This document shows positions 1-13,300 of a stretch of DNA of 64,000 nucleotides, piece after piece. The stretch lies in NCBI RefSeq assembly GCF_932526225.1, contig NC_064036.1, positions 2,046,001 through 2,110,000 of the forward strand, given 5' to 3'. Within the stretch, counting starts at the first letter, position 1; the number at the start of each line of letters is the position of its first letter. This DNA comes from Nematostella vectensis. Its lineage: Eukaryota > Cnidaria > Anthozoa > Actiniaria > Edwardsiidae. Below the pieces are notes generated by a model, which worked only from the letters and a program-made list of their open reading frames with translations, did not search any database and had not been told where the DNA came from. The translations under genes and the position numbers were made by a program.

Positions 1-2540
1 GTGCGTCAATTTACTCATCGTCACCCTGTGTGTTACTTTACTCATGGTCACCCTGTGTGTTACTTTACTCATGGTCGCCCTGTGCGTCATACTTTACTCA
101 TGGTCACCCTATGTGTCACTTTACTCATGGTCACCCTTTGCGTCACTTTACTTATGGTTACCTTGTGCGTTACTCATGGTCACCCTGTGCTTCGCTTTAC
201 TCATGGTTACCCTGTGCGTTACTCATGGTCACCCTGTGCATCACTTTACTCATGGTCACCCTGTGCGTCACTTTACTCATGGTAACACTCTGCGTCAATT
301 TACTCATGGTCACCCTGTGCGTCGCTTTACTCATGGTTACCTTGCGCGTTACTCGTGGTTACCCTGTGCGTAACGCAACTCGTGGTTATCCTGTAGGGTA
401 TGTCACTTCTAGTTATCCTACGTGTCACGTCACTGTTGGTTACCCTGTGCGTCACTTTACTCATGGTCACTCTCTGAGAGTCACTTTACTCATGGTCACC
501 CAGTGCGTCACTTTACTCATGGTCACCCTGTGCGTCACTTTACTCATGGTAACCCTGTGAGTCACTTTACTCATGGCCACCCAGTGCGTCACTTTACTCA
601 TGGTCACCCTGTGCGTCACTTTACTCATGGTCACCCTGTGCGTCATACTCTACTCATGGTCGCCCTATGCGTCACTTTACTCATTGTCACCCTGTGCGTC
701 AATTTACTCATGGTAACCCTGTACGTCAATTTACTCATGGTCACCCTGTGTGTTACTTTGCTCATGGTCACCCTGTGCGTCACTTTACTCATGGTCACCC
801 TGTGCGTCACTTTACTCATGGTCACCCTGTGCGTTACTTTACTCATGGTCACCCTGTGCGTCATACTTTACTCATGGTCACCCTATGCGTCACTTTACTC
901 ATGGTCACCCTGTGCGTCACTTTATTTATGGTCACCCTGTGCGTCACTTTACCCATGGTCACCCTGTGCGTCAATTTACTCATGGTCACCCTGTGTGTTA
1001 CTTTACTCATGGTCACCCTGTGCGTCACTTTACTCATGGTCACCCTGTGCGTCACTTTACTCATGGTCACCCTATGCGTCACTTTACTCATGGTTACCCT
1101 GTGCGTCACTTTACTTATGGTCACCCTGTGTGTTACTTCACTCATGGTCACCCTGTGCGTCACTTTACTCATGGTCACCCTGTGCGTCACTTTACTCATG
1201 GTCACCCTGTGCGTTACTTTACTCATGGTCACCCTGTGCGTCACTTTACTCATGGTCGCTCTGTGCGTCATACTTTACTCATGGTCACCCTATGCGTCAC
1301 TTTACTCATGGTCACCCTTTGCGTCACTTTACTTATGGTCACCCTGTGCGTCACTTTACCCATGGTCACCCTGTGCGTCAATTTCCTCATGGTCACCCTG
1401 TGCGTCGCTTTACTCATGGTTACCCTGTGTGTACTCATGGTCACCCTGTGCGTCACTTTACTCATGGTCACCCTGTGTGTCACTTTACTCATGGTAACCC
1501 TGTGCGTCAATTTACTCATGGTCACCCTGTGCGTCGCTTTACTCATGGTTACCTTGTGCGTTACTCGTGGTCACCCTGTGCGTAACGCAACTCGTGGTTA
1601 TCCTGTAGGTTATGTCAATCCTAGTTATCCTAAGTGTCACGTCACTCATGGTTACCCTGTGCGTCTCTTTATACATGGTCACCCTGTGCGTCACTTTACT
1701 CAAGGTCACCCTGTGCGTCACTTTACTCATGGTCACCCTGTGCGTCACTTTACTCATGGTCACCCTGTGAGTCACTTTAGTCATGGTCACCCTGTGCGTC
1801 ACTTTACTCATGGTCACCCTGTGCGTCACTTTACTCATTGTCACCCTGTGCGTTATACTCTACTCATGGTCACCCTATGCGTCACTTTACTCATGGTCAC
1901 CCTGTGCGTCACTTTACTTATGGTCACCCTGTGCGTCACTTTACCCATGGTCACCCTGTGCGTCAATTTACTTATGGTCACCCTGTGCGTCACTTTACTT
2001 ATGGTCACCCAGTGCGTCAATTTACTCATGGTCACCCTGTGCGTCGCTTTACTCATGGTTTAGCCTGTGCGTTACTCGTGGTCACCCTGTGCGTCACTTT
2101 ACTCATGGTCACCCTGTGCGTCACTTTACCCATGGTCACCCTGTGCGTCACTCATGCGTTACTCATGCGTCATCATCACTCATGCTGAATGATAGCATAC
2201 ACACTTCTAAAGTCCACCCTGTGCGTCACTTTTCTCATGGTCACCCTGTGCGTTACTTTACCATGGTCACTATGTGCGTCACTCATGGTCACCCTGTGCG
2301 TCACTTTACTCATGGTAACCCTGTGCGTCAATTTACTGATGGTCACCTTGTGCGTCGCTTTACTCATGGTCACCCTGTGCGTCACTTTACTCATGGTCAC
2401 CCTGTGCGTCACTTTACACATGGTCACCCTGTGCGTCACTTTACTCATGGTCACCCTGTGGGTCACTTAACTCATGGTCACCCTGTGCGTCACTTTACTA
2501 ATGGTTACCCTGTGCGTCACGTTGCTCACATTACACGAAA
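1..2540. repeat. 27-bp minisatellite array, about 90 copies
   Basis: Tandem units of 27 bp (core TCACCCTGTGCG and TTTACTCATGG) with point variants. Because 27 is a multiple of 3, several frames on both strands stay open and give nonapeptide repeats such as HFTHGHPVR, which are not real proteins. A variant block with TATCCTGTAGG and CACGTCACT (about 375-450) recurs at about 1590-1650, so there is a higher-order period near 1.2 kb. The array runs off the left edge. It lies about 360 bp beyond the stop codon of gene A, so it is either in the 3' flank of A or in an intron of a further gene to the left. Confidence 0.95.
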
Positions 2541-2899
2541 CACTTATAAAGACCGGACGGACAACAGTAAATAATAAAAATTCAAACGAAACTTAAAAAA
2601 TGCGCTTTACTATTTGAGCCAGTAATACAGGTGTTAATGAATGATTCAGTATACACGCACTCAGGCACACTCAACCGCAAAACGTTAAACAAAACTTAAG
2701 GTCGTGAGAGCTATTTCCAGTAAAAACAATTCATTCATGCGTAGAAGAGTAGAGCTAAAAGCCAAAGTTGTCAAATTATCGAAAACAAATAGTTTTAAAA
2801 GAAAAAGAGATGCAATAAAATCATGCACATGAGAAATTACAGCAAACCCAAGTTCAAAAACGCAAATGAAAATGTTTCTTTCTTCACTCGCACTCAAAA
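2541..2899. other. 3' flank of gene A, no gene seen
   Basis: AT-rich sequence between the minisatellite and the stop codon of gene A. It should hold the 3' UTR of A on the minus strand. No convincing ORF or repeat is visible. Confidence 0.5.
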
Positions 2900-5800
2900 T
2901 CAAAGAATAGCAGTGAAAATAAATGCGAGGACGGCTGCTAGAAGCCCTGCCCTGAGTGTATTGCTCCCTGCCTTGACGTGCTGCTTTTTCTTCTTAGCGA
3001 CATGCTTTGGTTTGGGTTGGGAGACGTGTTTTTTCGTCGCGGGCTCTGGCGGAGCTGTTGGAGGTGGAGTAGTAGTCGGCTTGGGAATATCTACGGAACG
3101 CAAAGACGTACGAATGTTCAGACTTCAAGATCCCACGCAAAATCAGTCAGCATTTTTTTTTATCGGAAAGAAATTTCAATAAGACTTACATAGATTAGCG
3201 TGCAATGTGGTCTTCTTCTCGTGCGCACCGCCGCTGACCTCATTATGGTAGAATGCAGTGCAAGTGTAATCCAGAACGCATTTGAACTTATCCTCCCCGT
3301 CCCCCTGCTGACAAGAGCCGAGCTCTTTGGCGCTGACCGCTGACCCGTGTGTCACCTTCATTCGGGACTCGGCGAGACCTTTGGAGAATTTGGTCGCAGG
3401 CTGAGGTTTGACGAGTTGGCCGCGAATACTCCAGTTCAACACGACGCCAGGAACTCCATACGCAGTACAAGTGACTTCAGCCGAGTTCGAAGGCGAGACT
3501 GTACCGGAGTGAGAGGCTTGGAGAATTACAGGAGCTGGGGCTATAAACAACAGCCGAGCATTAAAAGAAATAGAAGCTATGAAAATCAATCGAGAGAATG
3601 GTGGTTTTAAAATTGAAAGAAAAAATTAATTGAGAATACTTTGTACTGACCTACGAAGGGCTTCCTGTTGCCATGGAGATCGAGTGCAAAGCAAGGATTT
3701 CCCTCAAAGGACTTAGGCGTGACTCGTACATAGCGCGCTACCACAGGCTCCCGCAACCAGCTGACTGCCGTCCCGACTGCGGCATCGTTACCTTCGATGT
3801 TACCCTGTCAACGACGAGATCATGTTATTTCACTACAATTATAGTAATTGTATTTAATTAATATTGCACAGTTTAATATCCAGAAATATCTATATATAAT
3901 TAAATGCATGATGATCGAGTTAGTAAAGTATCTTACCCTGTGACCGTTGGTATTGAGTAGTATTTATTTACCTGCGGGATGTCGAACCAAGTACCCGTCG
4001 GATTTTCAGCAAACTGCACACTGAATTCGGTCACCCAACTGTCCTTCCCGTTACCTTTCGTCGCTACACCTGTAATAACAGAGTTCTGACCAAGGTCGAT
4101 CTGAGCATAACGGGAAGCCTGTGTGTCCGGGTCATTTTCTGGACACCAGCTGGTCCCACTGCCAAAGCGGATCGCGTCAGCATTGAACGCCGGGTCATCA
4201 CTTGTGATAAGAGCATGGCTTGAAACTTGGTGTGCTGTCTTTGCCATGCCGATTGGCGTGCGCCAGCCTTTGGAAGATGGAAATTATGTTATCCATACAA
4301 TATTGAATTACATTGAACAATTCGGGTCCCCCTTTCTTCCTCCATTCCATCTCCTTTCATCGTTAACTCTGCTTTACCCCTTTTTCTCCCACTCCCTTTC
4401 CCCCCCTACTATCCTCCAACCTTCTTTTTCCACAACTCTTTCTTCCTTGACTCCACCTTTTCCCCCGTCCCCCTTCATTTTCCCATCTTCTTCCCCTTCC
4501 TTCCCCAGTCTTTCTTCCTCTTCCTACTCCACTCCCATCCAGCCTCATTCCTCTACTTCCTGTAAAACCTCTTTCTCCTTTCTGTACCTCCCTTTTCTAT
4601 TCCCCAGGATTCAATAAATCGCAAGTGCATAAGTTAGATATAAATTTTATGCACATACCTTGCCGTACACCAAAGGCGTCAATTCGCATGGTTTTATGTG
4701 AGTAGAACTCCACAGGATAGACTCGGATGAACTTGGCCACAACAGGACGCTGTAGGACGTGCTTGGCGGTATCGAAGCGATCTTTGCTTCCAGGAATAAG
4801 AAACTCCTACAAACAAGAAGAAACGCATGTATTTTATATCAAAAGAACTTCCCGAAATTACAAGAAATCTAAGAATGATACTAATTTCGCCCATTCTTCC
4901 TACCTCGCCGTCGTCCTTGGGTGAGTAGAACTTCCAGTCTCTCCCATCCTGAGACACCTGAAGCTTGTACGATTTTACAAACTCGTTGTTCTTTATTACC
5001 CCACTGCCTTGAATAGCCATTCCGCACAACACCACAGGGTACCCGAAGTCCACCTCAAGATATTCATCGTCGCCTGCGTCCGGACCGACCGCCCATCCAA
5101 ACGGACCGTTCAATCTTCCGGAGGAGCCTGTGTAAGCTGGTGCGTATATTGAGGTTGCACGAATGTTATAGTCAGGGATAAATCCCCCAATTCGGATACC
5201 GCCAGATGTTCGTGAACAGACTGTGTAACAACCAAAAGAAAACTTGAATTTCTATCTTTATATACGTTTTTGCAACAAAATCGAAGACTATCGAGGGCGT
5301 AGATAAAACTAATGTTAAACCATTTTGACAAGAATATTGACCAAGATCGAGTACTCACCAGACTGGGACGATCCATAGAGCTCCACCCTCAAACATGCAG
5401 AACCGCGGTGCTTGGATGCTGAAACGCGAATATAGCGTGCTCTGATAGGCTTATTCAGCTGATGTTTCACCACGGAACTCTTGTCAAAGTTACCGGCAAA
5501 GACCTGAAATATAACGATAGTAGTTATTACTGGAACGCTCTCTAAGTGATGCATCAATCACCATATTATTTAAAATCTAAGCGCATAGCCTCTAAAGGAT
5601 ATCACCTTCCCGCTCGCAGCCTCGCTATAATGAAACCATTTCGCGGCATCGTCAGAGTACATCACTTTGTATGACGTCACCCATGAGTGTGATTTGCTGT
5701 CCCCCTGGGTTGCTATGGCACAGACCACGTGATCAGCGCCGAGGTCGAACTGTATCCAAGGCTGCGTGTCATCATTAGCGGCGCACCAAGCGTTTGCCGA

Positions 5801-7720
5801 GGTGAAACCAAGTCGACCGTGATGTGCTGGTGAGTTCTGGTCTCGCTTTGAAGACGATGTTATGTGACTGTTTGAAATTCTGTGGTCTTCAAGGCCGAGT
5901 GGAGATTGGTCACAAGACTCTGATAAGCGATAAGAAAAATGATGATGTTATCATATATTCTAATTTACCTAGTAAATAAAAGAGTCACAGACATTTCCTA
6001 TGTTCATTCGTATATTACACTTCTGTAACAGTGAAATTCAAACATCATTGGATTAAAGCCTACAAAATTTTAACCAATTTAGACAGAAGTTCGAGCAACC
6101 GCAAAAAGAAAAAAAAAAATGAAAGAAAATAAAAAATTCGCGAAGTTTTTATGTGATTGATATTTGAAGTGTTATTGGTACCTACCTTGGCACCCAAACA
6201 ATTCAGCCCTTAGACAGATGGAGGAGTGCCAGGCGGTAGGGTTGATACGGATGTATCTCGCTCGGAGTTGCCTAATGAACCAATTCACGCGAACCTGGGC
6301 AGCGTCTTTATTCCCCTCAAACTGGTGCTACACACAAAACAAGACATTAATTCTGAAGATCATCAGAGCTAGATTTTTTGGGGTATTCATATTGGTATTC
6401 ATATTTACCGCATCTGAATCCTGTTCGTTCTTGTATTCGCTCCAAGTGCTGTTGGTCATACCATACTGCAAAATATAGTTAGACACCCAGCCTCCTTCAC
6501 ATCCCTGGATAGCCACGCCCGATATGGTCCGCGCAGACATCAAGTCGATCTGGAGGTACTGGCCCTGGGTTGCATGGGCAGCCGACCAACCTTTTGGTGA
6601 ATACAAACGGGCCAAGTGGGCGTTGTCCGGATGTGATGATGCCTTGAAAGTGCTTCTGTCAAGAGCGCCATTCTCGAGACCAAGTGGTCCAGAGCACACT
6701 GCAGATGACACGTTAAGGTTGAGGCGATGACGTAACGGTAAACAAAGTGCACGGTTTCATATTTTGGTTTAAATTATCTCTTGCTAATACCATATTAATG
6801 ATAATGATTTGCCAAATTCAGAAAAGTAAATATAGCCAAATTTACAAGCAAATAAATAAACATGCAAATAAACGAAAGAATTCAAATAAATAAACAAGCA
6901 AATATATGACTGAGAGTGAATCCTACCATTGGATAGTTCCCCGAACAGCTCCACTTTCATAGATTTGTGTCCGTAGACAGTCACCGGTACAAACCGAATA
7001 AACTTGGCTTCCACAGAAGTATTCAGCTCAAACTTGACTGAATTGGAAACATGGATTTGGTTCCTCTCGAAAACCTAGAGAATTCAATAAAAAAAAATAA
7101 TATATGTCATTATTAAGGGTGACAAAAATTTTCAATAAAAAAAATGAAGGCTCCTTGCAAACCTTGTCCTCGCCAGCCGTTTCTTGGTAAGTGCCCCAGT
7201 TTAAGTTATCCATCGAGTACAGAACTTTGTAACTGTCGACGAACTCGTTGTTCTTCTCGTGTCCTTTGGTGGCAACGGCGCAAATCTTGTATACGCGTCC
7301 GAGATCTATCTGCAGGTAGTCGTTTGGATCGTCATTGATCTTAGCACCCCATGCGGCCAAATTGTTGCTGTATCTTGCAAGATGAGGAAGGTAATCATCG
7401 CGATAACTACTTGATGCCGTGAAATGATTGTCCGGGAACAGAGCCTTGCTGCTTAGACCGAGCTCAAATTTTGCGCATTCTGTAGAATAAACGCAAAATA
7501 TCTTTAGTCAATAAACAAAAAAATCATAATGGAATGTATGGCGTCAGGTTTTTTTTTAATTTGCAAATATCTTGAGATAGTGTTTTCTAAGGTTAAATGA
7601 AAAAACTTGTGTTTCTCTACGACAGAACTATCTTATTTTCGCTAGCTCACCCAAACTGTTGACAGAATTTGCAGCCGCTAGAAGGCAGAAAAGGCAGAAA
7701 ATTCGCCCCGTCCACTTCAT
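2900..7720 (-). CDS. Gene A: five-discoidin, Ig-like, GPI-anchored-type surface protein (13 exons, 960 aa)
   Basis: Exons, 5' to 3' on the minus strand: 7720-7651, 7479-7163, 7074-6927, 6698-6409, 6327-6186, 5919-5606, 5503-5359, 5220-4904, 4806-4659, 4267-3972, 3804-3651, 3540-3190, 3090-2900. All introns are GT..AG and the lengths sum to 2883 nt in frame. Residues 1-23 are a signal peptide (MKWTGRIFCLFCLLAAA). Five F5/8 type C domains follow (about 24-178, 179-322, 323-476, 476-631, 631-781). They carry the family's YLQIDLG-like strand, a GVATQG-like turn and a C-terminal ARYIRVxP...MKVELYG strand. Next come an Ig-like domain (781-898, with C...W...C and extra cysteines) and a Pro/Thr/Lys tail ending in LLAAVLAFIFTAIL, like a GPI-attachment signal. 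Each discoidin domain is one phase 1-0 exon plus one 0-1 exon. Role inferred: extracellular binding or adhesion; ligand unknown. Confidence 0.88.
4322..4618. repeat. Strand-biased polypyrimidine tract in intron 9 of gene A
   Basis: About 300 bp that are almost purely C and T on the plus strand (TTCC, CTCC and CCCC blocks). In the gene A transcript it reads as an A/G-rich run. It accounts for the otherwise odd plus-strand ORF here and has no coding support. Confidence 0.7.
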
Positions 7721-7751
7721 GCTGCCGGCGTGAAGAGCCGTGCGCGCAAAC

Positions 7752-7759
7752 TGACGTCA
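7752..7759. promoter_or_regulatory. CRE-like site upstream of gene A
   Basis: Perfect TGACGTCA palindrome 32 bp upstream of the gene A start codon, preceded by GTGCGCGCAAA. Genes B and H have the same octamer at 44 and 62 bp upstream of their start codons, which suggests a shared promoter element bound by a CREB/ATF-type bZIP factor. Function is inferred. Confidence 0.5.
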
Positions 7760-8679
7760 CTAAACGTAATTTGTCTAATTGAATTTGACATGACTGGAAA
7801 GTAATTAGAATGCAATAGATCGTGATGAAGTTTTCTAGAAAGATAATAAATATTTTTTAATTAAATGATAGATTGCGGCGGAATATTATAGAAAGGCAAT
7901 GGTGTAAACACATTCAAGGTTGTTAGAAAGTAGAGACAACAGACTTAAACAGGTTAAAAAATCTTTAATGTATCTTGATGAAATAAGGCACAACGAAGAG
8001 TGAAACAAATCTTAAAGAATCTTTGTAGGTACAGGCGTCTACAAGACTGGAAAGAATAGGACCGGCTGGTACCGCTATAGAATTAATGCGCGCTGGCATG
8101 ACAGAAAAACATTTCACATGTGCACTGAGAAGAGATACTAAAGGAGAAGCCACCTTTACGTAAAATAGCGTCAGCCTTTTGCATTCCGGACTACTTTACC
8201 CTATTCAAAACACTTATACCGAGAGGGCGGAATCCACACCTTCAGGATTTTGGCTTTTTCGGTTAATTTTTACTTGATCATCCTCGCGCCTCCTTGAACG
8301 CTGCGAGGTAATTTACACATATACACATTTCATAGAAGTCGCAGCAAAATTTAAAATGTCGCACTTGATATATTGTTTGTTATTACTCGCTATATACTTG
8401 AAGGAATTCTCCCCTTTATTTTTTATGAAATAAGCTTATTGGAAAATTTTTATGTCATGTCTGCGCGCTGTGTTTTCGTGTGACGAGTTCAAGCATTCCA
8501 ATATAAACACAATTATATATATGAGCAGTATTTTTTTCGTTTCAAAAGAAATGTCATTTCTTTAGTATTATTTCATGATATCCACCTTCATTTTTAGCTT
8601 CTTTTATTAACTATATATATCATAAACATCACGTTAACATTATAAACATAATTACTTTGACACTTTACACCTACCACCA

Positions 8680-9862
8680 ATGCACGTGCGCGACTGATTA
8701 CGAAAAGATGTCATAAGCACGTGCGCACGTGCGCTAATGAGCAAAGAAGAGCAATAGGCTCATGTGCGGCAATATATTAAACCTATGTCGCAGTGTGCTG
8801 TAAATGATAACGAAATTATACCACACTAATATAGCAACAGGCTTATTCCCAAGAGACGGAAGCGTGTAAACGACCCCGATATTTTCCAGTCTACAGCGAG
8901 CTGTGCGTGGCGTTACCGACTAAGACAGGCCTGGGATCCCGGTTATTGCCTCCCCATTAATGCGCGGGTACCTCAGGTTCCTTTGTGTTGTAGAGTTCGC
9001 TAGATAGCGGTGCTGGGGCCGAAGTCTTCAGCTTAGCCGTAAAGCTTTAGCTGCCACACGGCGGTTCAGCGTATGTTTAGAAGTATGGTCTCTTTTTTTC
9101 TCGTTTCATCTGATCTGAGGAGGTTCGATCCTCGGGCAATCGGCCTTACCTCTTATTTTTCTTTTACTTATCAGTACTTTTTATGGATTTATCAATTTCC
9201 CCCTGTCATTTCTTTTATCGGTTATAGAGAAGATAGGCTCATGAAAAAATAATAATAATCAAAATATTTTAATAGAAACAGAGAAAAAACAGAAAATGGC
9301 CCCCTTATGAGATTTATACAATATACATCCCGCCAATGTCAAATACCCCTGCAAGTAAGGTATGCATTAGCTGAACCCTGTCAGAACTATACCCTGATCT
9401 AAGGCTCGTTCCCAGGCCGAGGGGGGATGCGCAGTCATAGGTATCATATGGAAAAAGCATAGTGTTTGAAGATTTCTTAATAAGTTTTTTGCCGCCAAGG
9501 GGGGGGGGGGGGTGCGCGCGCACCCTACGCACCCCCCTGTGTACGCGCCTGGATCTAACCACTGCTATGCAGTGCAGTACACAGCGGCCACATCTCTCAA
9601 GAAGAGTCTACGCTGGTGTGTTATTTCTTCTGAATGAATGCTGTTGTTTGAAAGCAGCAAAGTCCATCTATCTCTTGGGAGACGATTATTAATACCGACG
9701 GGTCTGTGTAGGATAAGATATTCTTTAATAGGATTAGACAGCTTCCTTGACGGGCGAGTAAGGTACTCACGCTTCTTGCGCCCACCGCTACGCATCTGGT
9801 TGTATTATGAAGTATATTATAAGTCATCCGTGTTTCTAAACAATCAAGGCAATCCTTAGTTT
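8680..9862 (+). repeat. Interspersed repeat R, copy 1 (interrupted)
   Basis: Matches 16052-16815 over several blocks, including the stretches around AAGATGTCATAAGCACGTGC, GACTAAGACAGGCCTGGGATC, CCCATTAATGCGCGGGTACC, ACCGACGGGTCTGTG and AGTCATCCGTGTTT. About 420 bp (roughly 9225-9645) in this copy have no match in the other, and that insert contains a MITE-like segment. A tRNA-like B box (GGTTCGATCCT) occurs near 9124 in both copies, so a SINE contribution is possible. No coding capacity seen. Confidence 0.75.
9412..9552. mobile_element. MITE-like element (GTACGCGCCTGG family), copy 1
   Basis: Shares its layout with 20586-20739: ATGCGCAGTCATAG near the left, a G run, GCGCGCACCCT, then an end reading TGTGTACGCGCCTGG. 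The left end here is degenerate (CCCAGGCCGAG). It lies in the insert that interrupts repeat R copy 1. A run of about 14 G (about 9500) is included. Confidence 0.55.
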
Positions 9863-10352
9863 CGCTTTATTATAAATTCGCCTCATTTTGATGCAAGACC
9901 CCTGAGATCATTGAGCCTGCCACTGGCGCCCTCCCCTTTACTAAAAAGCGTCTGAAGATGCCCATCTATTCTTCAAGCTCTAGTATGAACTATACTGCGT
10001 CCAGAGAATGTATATCAACAATAAAAACTAGTTTTGTGATCTGCCTATAACATTCAGTGCAGCTAATAGAAGTCTCAGAGAAGCCCATTAATTAAGATAT
10101 TAAACACATTTTTAAACATCAACATTCACACTTTGTTATCCTTCTTTTAATAAATAAATGCATGCCGGGAGAGGTTTTTCTATAAACAGAATAAAAAAAA
10201 CGGGATTATTTGCATTACAGATGGAAGGTGTACAAACTATGGATCCTTTAACCAGCCTAATGTGAGTGATCAGTATCAACGAGAAGTACGTCATACTCTC
10301 TTGGTGTATACGTACGTACGTATATGTACGTCATACTCTCTCTTTCTTGGTG
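9863..10352. other. Intergenic / 3' flank of gene B
   Basis: No gene recognised. Short TACGTACG and ACGTCATACTCTC repeats lie just beyond the gene B stop codon (about 10287-10340). Confidence 0.4.
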
Positions 10353-13300
10353 TCAAAGAACGACAATCAATAAAGTCAAAAGAAGGACGAGTAGAGCCCA
10401 GGCCCTCGGTGCGGTAGACGAGCTAGTGTCATCTCGCTGTTCTGCTGTGTTTGGCGTTGTAGGTTCAATAGCTGTTGGCCTCGTTGTGGGCTCGACTTCA
10501 GTTTCGGTTGGCTGCGTTGTAGGCTCTCTAATATCTAAGGAAAAAGTATAAAAGGGAAAGGAAAGAATGTATTACTAGTAACACCTTTTCTATTTTTAAT
10601 AACCACCACCCCACCACTGCGCGTGAGAAATTGCTCCTTTTATTTTGTCCTACATCCCCGCGGGTTGCGTGTTGTTGTTTTTCCAGCTCAATAGAAATAA
10701 AAAGAAATCATGTAAATTAAATTCATAAAAGAATGTAATACTACGTCGTAAGATAATAATAAAATACATAAAACATTTTCAAGAAATGGGTGTAATCCAG
10801 TCCTCATACGCTCCTGATCGTCGAAACGCGTGAGTGTACGCCGAACAGCGTAACAACAAAACCGCGCAACGTCATGCAGTATGGCGTGCAAACACCCCAT
10901 CTCTGCGTGGCTAAAAAAAACTGTTATTTCCGACAACATCCTCCTTCACCTGCTTACCTAGCTCAATGTGGAGCTCTTTCTCTACGGGTAAACCCGCGAG
11001 GATCCCGTAATCTGCACGACACCCGTACAAGAGCGTGCACTTGACGCGGTGATCAGTCACGTGGGAACAAGGGTACTTCCGCCGGAAGTCATCAACACTA
11101 GTGAAGTTCACTTGCATTCTGCTGATGACTTCACCCGCCTTGTAAAGCTGACCGCTGGACAGATGTGTGACGTCGCGTCCGCCGGCGTATTTCCAGACAA
11201 TACGGGTATGCTTATCACCATTAGTAACACAGCGAATAGTGGCAGACGAGGATGGTGCGGCAATAAGGGTGCCTTTTATTGTCGCCATGTTGATCTTGAA
11301 TGGTGCAACTAGACAAAAGAACAAATTTGGTTACATTACAATGGAGATTGAAATTTTGACAGATTTTAAATATCAACAGGACATGCAATTAGTCGTAAAA
11401 CTAACTTGAAGAGGATAAATTAATCTATTTAAAGTTCTTGCTCTCCAAATCCTAAATTGGATGATTAAAAGCTTATATTGCTGTTCCGAAGGTTGGCTTC
11501 TGAAGGGTTATTCAGTACCGGTCGCCAATGCCCCTTTTGTCATTTCATGCTAGAGTAAAATTGTAGCTTTATTCGCTCACATCCTTTATCGAAAAACATG
11601 AATATTAACGGAACGAGAAACACGATACTTACTGTTACCATATGCGGCAAAGCATCATTCGCGTTACGGCGATATGATACAAACGAGACAAGTGGCCCCA
11701 GATACGCGGTACTTACTGGGTCGTGCGCATAGACCTCTACTCGCATGTAGATTAGAAACGCGGTACTCACTGTTGTCGTGTGCATACACCTCTACTCGCA
11801 TGTAGATTAGACACGCGGTACTCACTGTTATCGTGTGCATACACCTCTACTCGCATGGTGACTAAACACGCGGTACTCACTGTTGTCGTGTGCATACACC
11901 TCTACTCGCATGTAGATTAGACACGCGGTACTCACTGTTTTCGTGTGCATACACCTCTACTCGCATGGTGACTAAACACGCGGTACTCACTGTTGTCGTG
12001 TGGATACACCTCTACTCGCATGCTGATTAGACACGCAGTACTCACTGTTGTCGTGTGCATACACCTCTACTCGCATGGTGACTAAACACGCGGTACTCAC
12101 TGTTGTCGTGCGCATACACCTCTACTCGCATGTAGATTAGACACGCGGTACTCACTGTTTTCGTGTGGATACACCTCTACTCGCATGCTGATTAGACACG
12201 CGGTACTTACTGTTGTCGTGTGCATACACCTCTACTCGCCTGTAGATTAGACACGTGGTACTCACTGTTGTCGTGTGCATACACCTCTACTCGCATGGTG
12301 ACTAAACACGCGGTACTTACTGTTGTCGTGTGCATACACCTCTACTCGCATGGTGATTAGACACGCGGTACTCACTGTTATCGTGTGCATACACCTCTAC
12401 TCGCATGTAGATTAGACACGCGGTACTCACTGTTATCGTGTGCATACACCTCTACTCGCATGTAGATTAGACACGCGGTACTCACTGTTTTCGTGTGGAT
12501 ACACCTCTACTCGCATGCTGATTAGACACGCGGTACTTACTGTTGTCGTGTGCATACACCTCTACTCGCCTGTAGATTAGACACGTGGTACTCACTGTTG
12601 TCGTGTGCATACACCTCTACTCGCATGTAGATTAGACACGCGGTACTCACTGTTTTCGTGTGGATACACCTCTACTCGCATGCTGATTAGACACGCGGTA
12701 CTCACTGTTATCGTGTGCATACACCTCTACTCGCATGGTGATTAGACACGCGGTACTCACTGTTATCGTGTGCATACACCTCTACTCGCATGTAGATTAG
12801 ACACGCGGTACTCACTGTTTTCGTGTGGATACACCTCTACTCGCATGCTGATTAGACACGCGGTACTCACTGTTGTCGTGTGCATACACCTCTACTCGCA
12901 TGGTGACTAAACACGCGGTACTTACTGTTATCGTGCGCATACACCTCTACTCGCATGTAGATTAGACACGCGGTACTCACTGTTTTCGTGTGGATACACC
13001 TCTACTCGCATGCTGATTAGACACGCGGTACTTACTGTTGTCGTGTGCATACACCTCTACTCGCCTGTAGATTAGACACGTGGTACTCACTGTTGTCGTG
13101 TGCATACACCTCTACTCGCATGCTGATTAGACACGCGGTACTCACTGTTATCGTGTGCGTAGACCTCTACTCGCATGGTGATTAGACACGCGGTACTCAC
13201 TGTTATCGTGTGCATACACCTCTACTGGCCTGTAGATTAGACACGCGGTACTCACTGTTGTCGTGTGCATACACCTCTACTCGCATGCTGATTAGACACG

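Noticed and set aside
30-2574. Long overlapping ORFs with repeats such as THGHPVRHF and MSKVTHRVT
   Set aside because: The repeat unit is 27 bp, so stop-free frames arise automatically on both strands. No start context, no non-repeat coding sequence.
4123-4617. 164-aa plus-strand ORF rich in Ser/Pro/Phe
   Set aside because: Lies over a polypyrimidine intron tract and antisense to a well-supported discoidin exon.
9118-9146. tRNA gene suggested by a B box (GGTTCGATCCT)
   Set aside because: No cloverleaf could be folded around it and no matching A box at proper spacing; it belongs to the interspersed repeat R.
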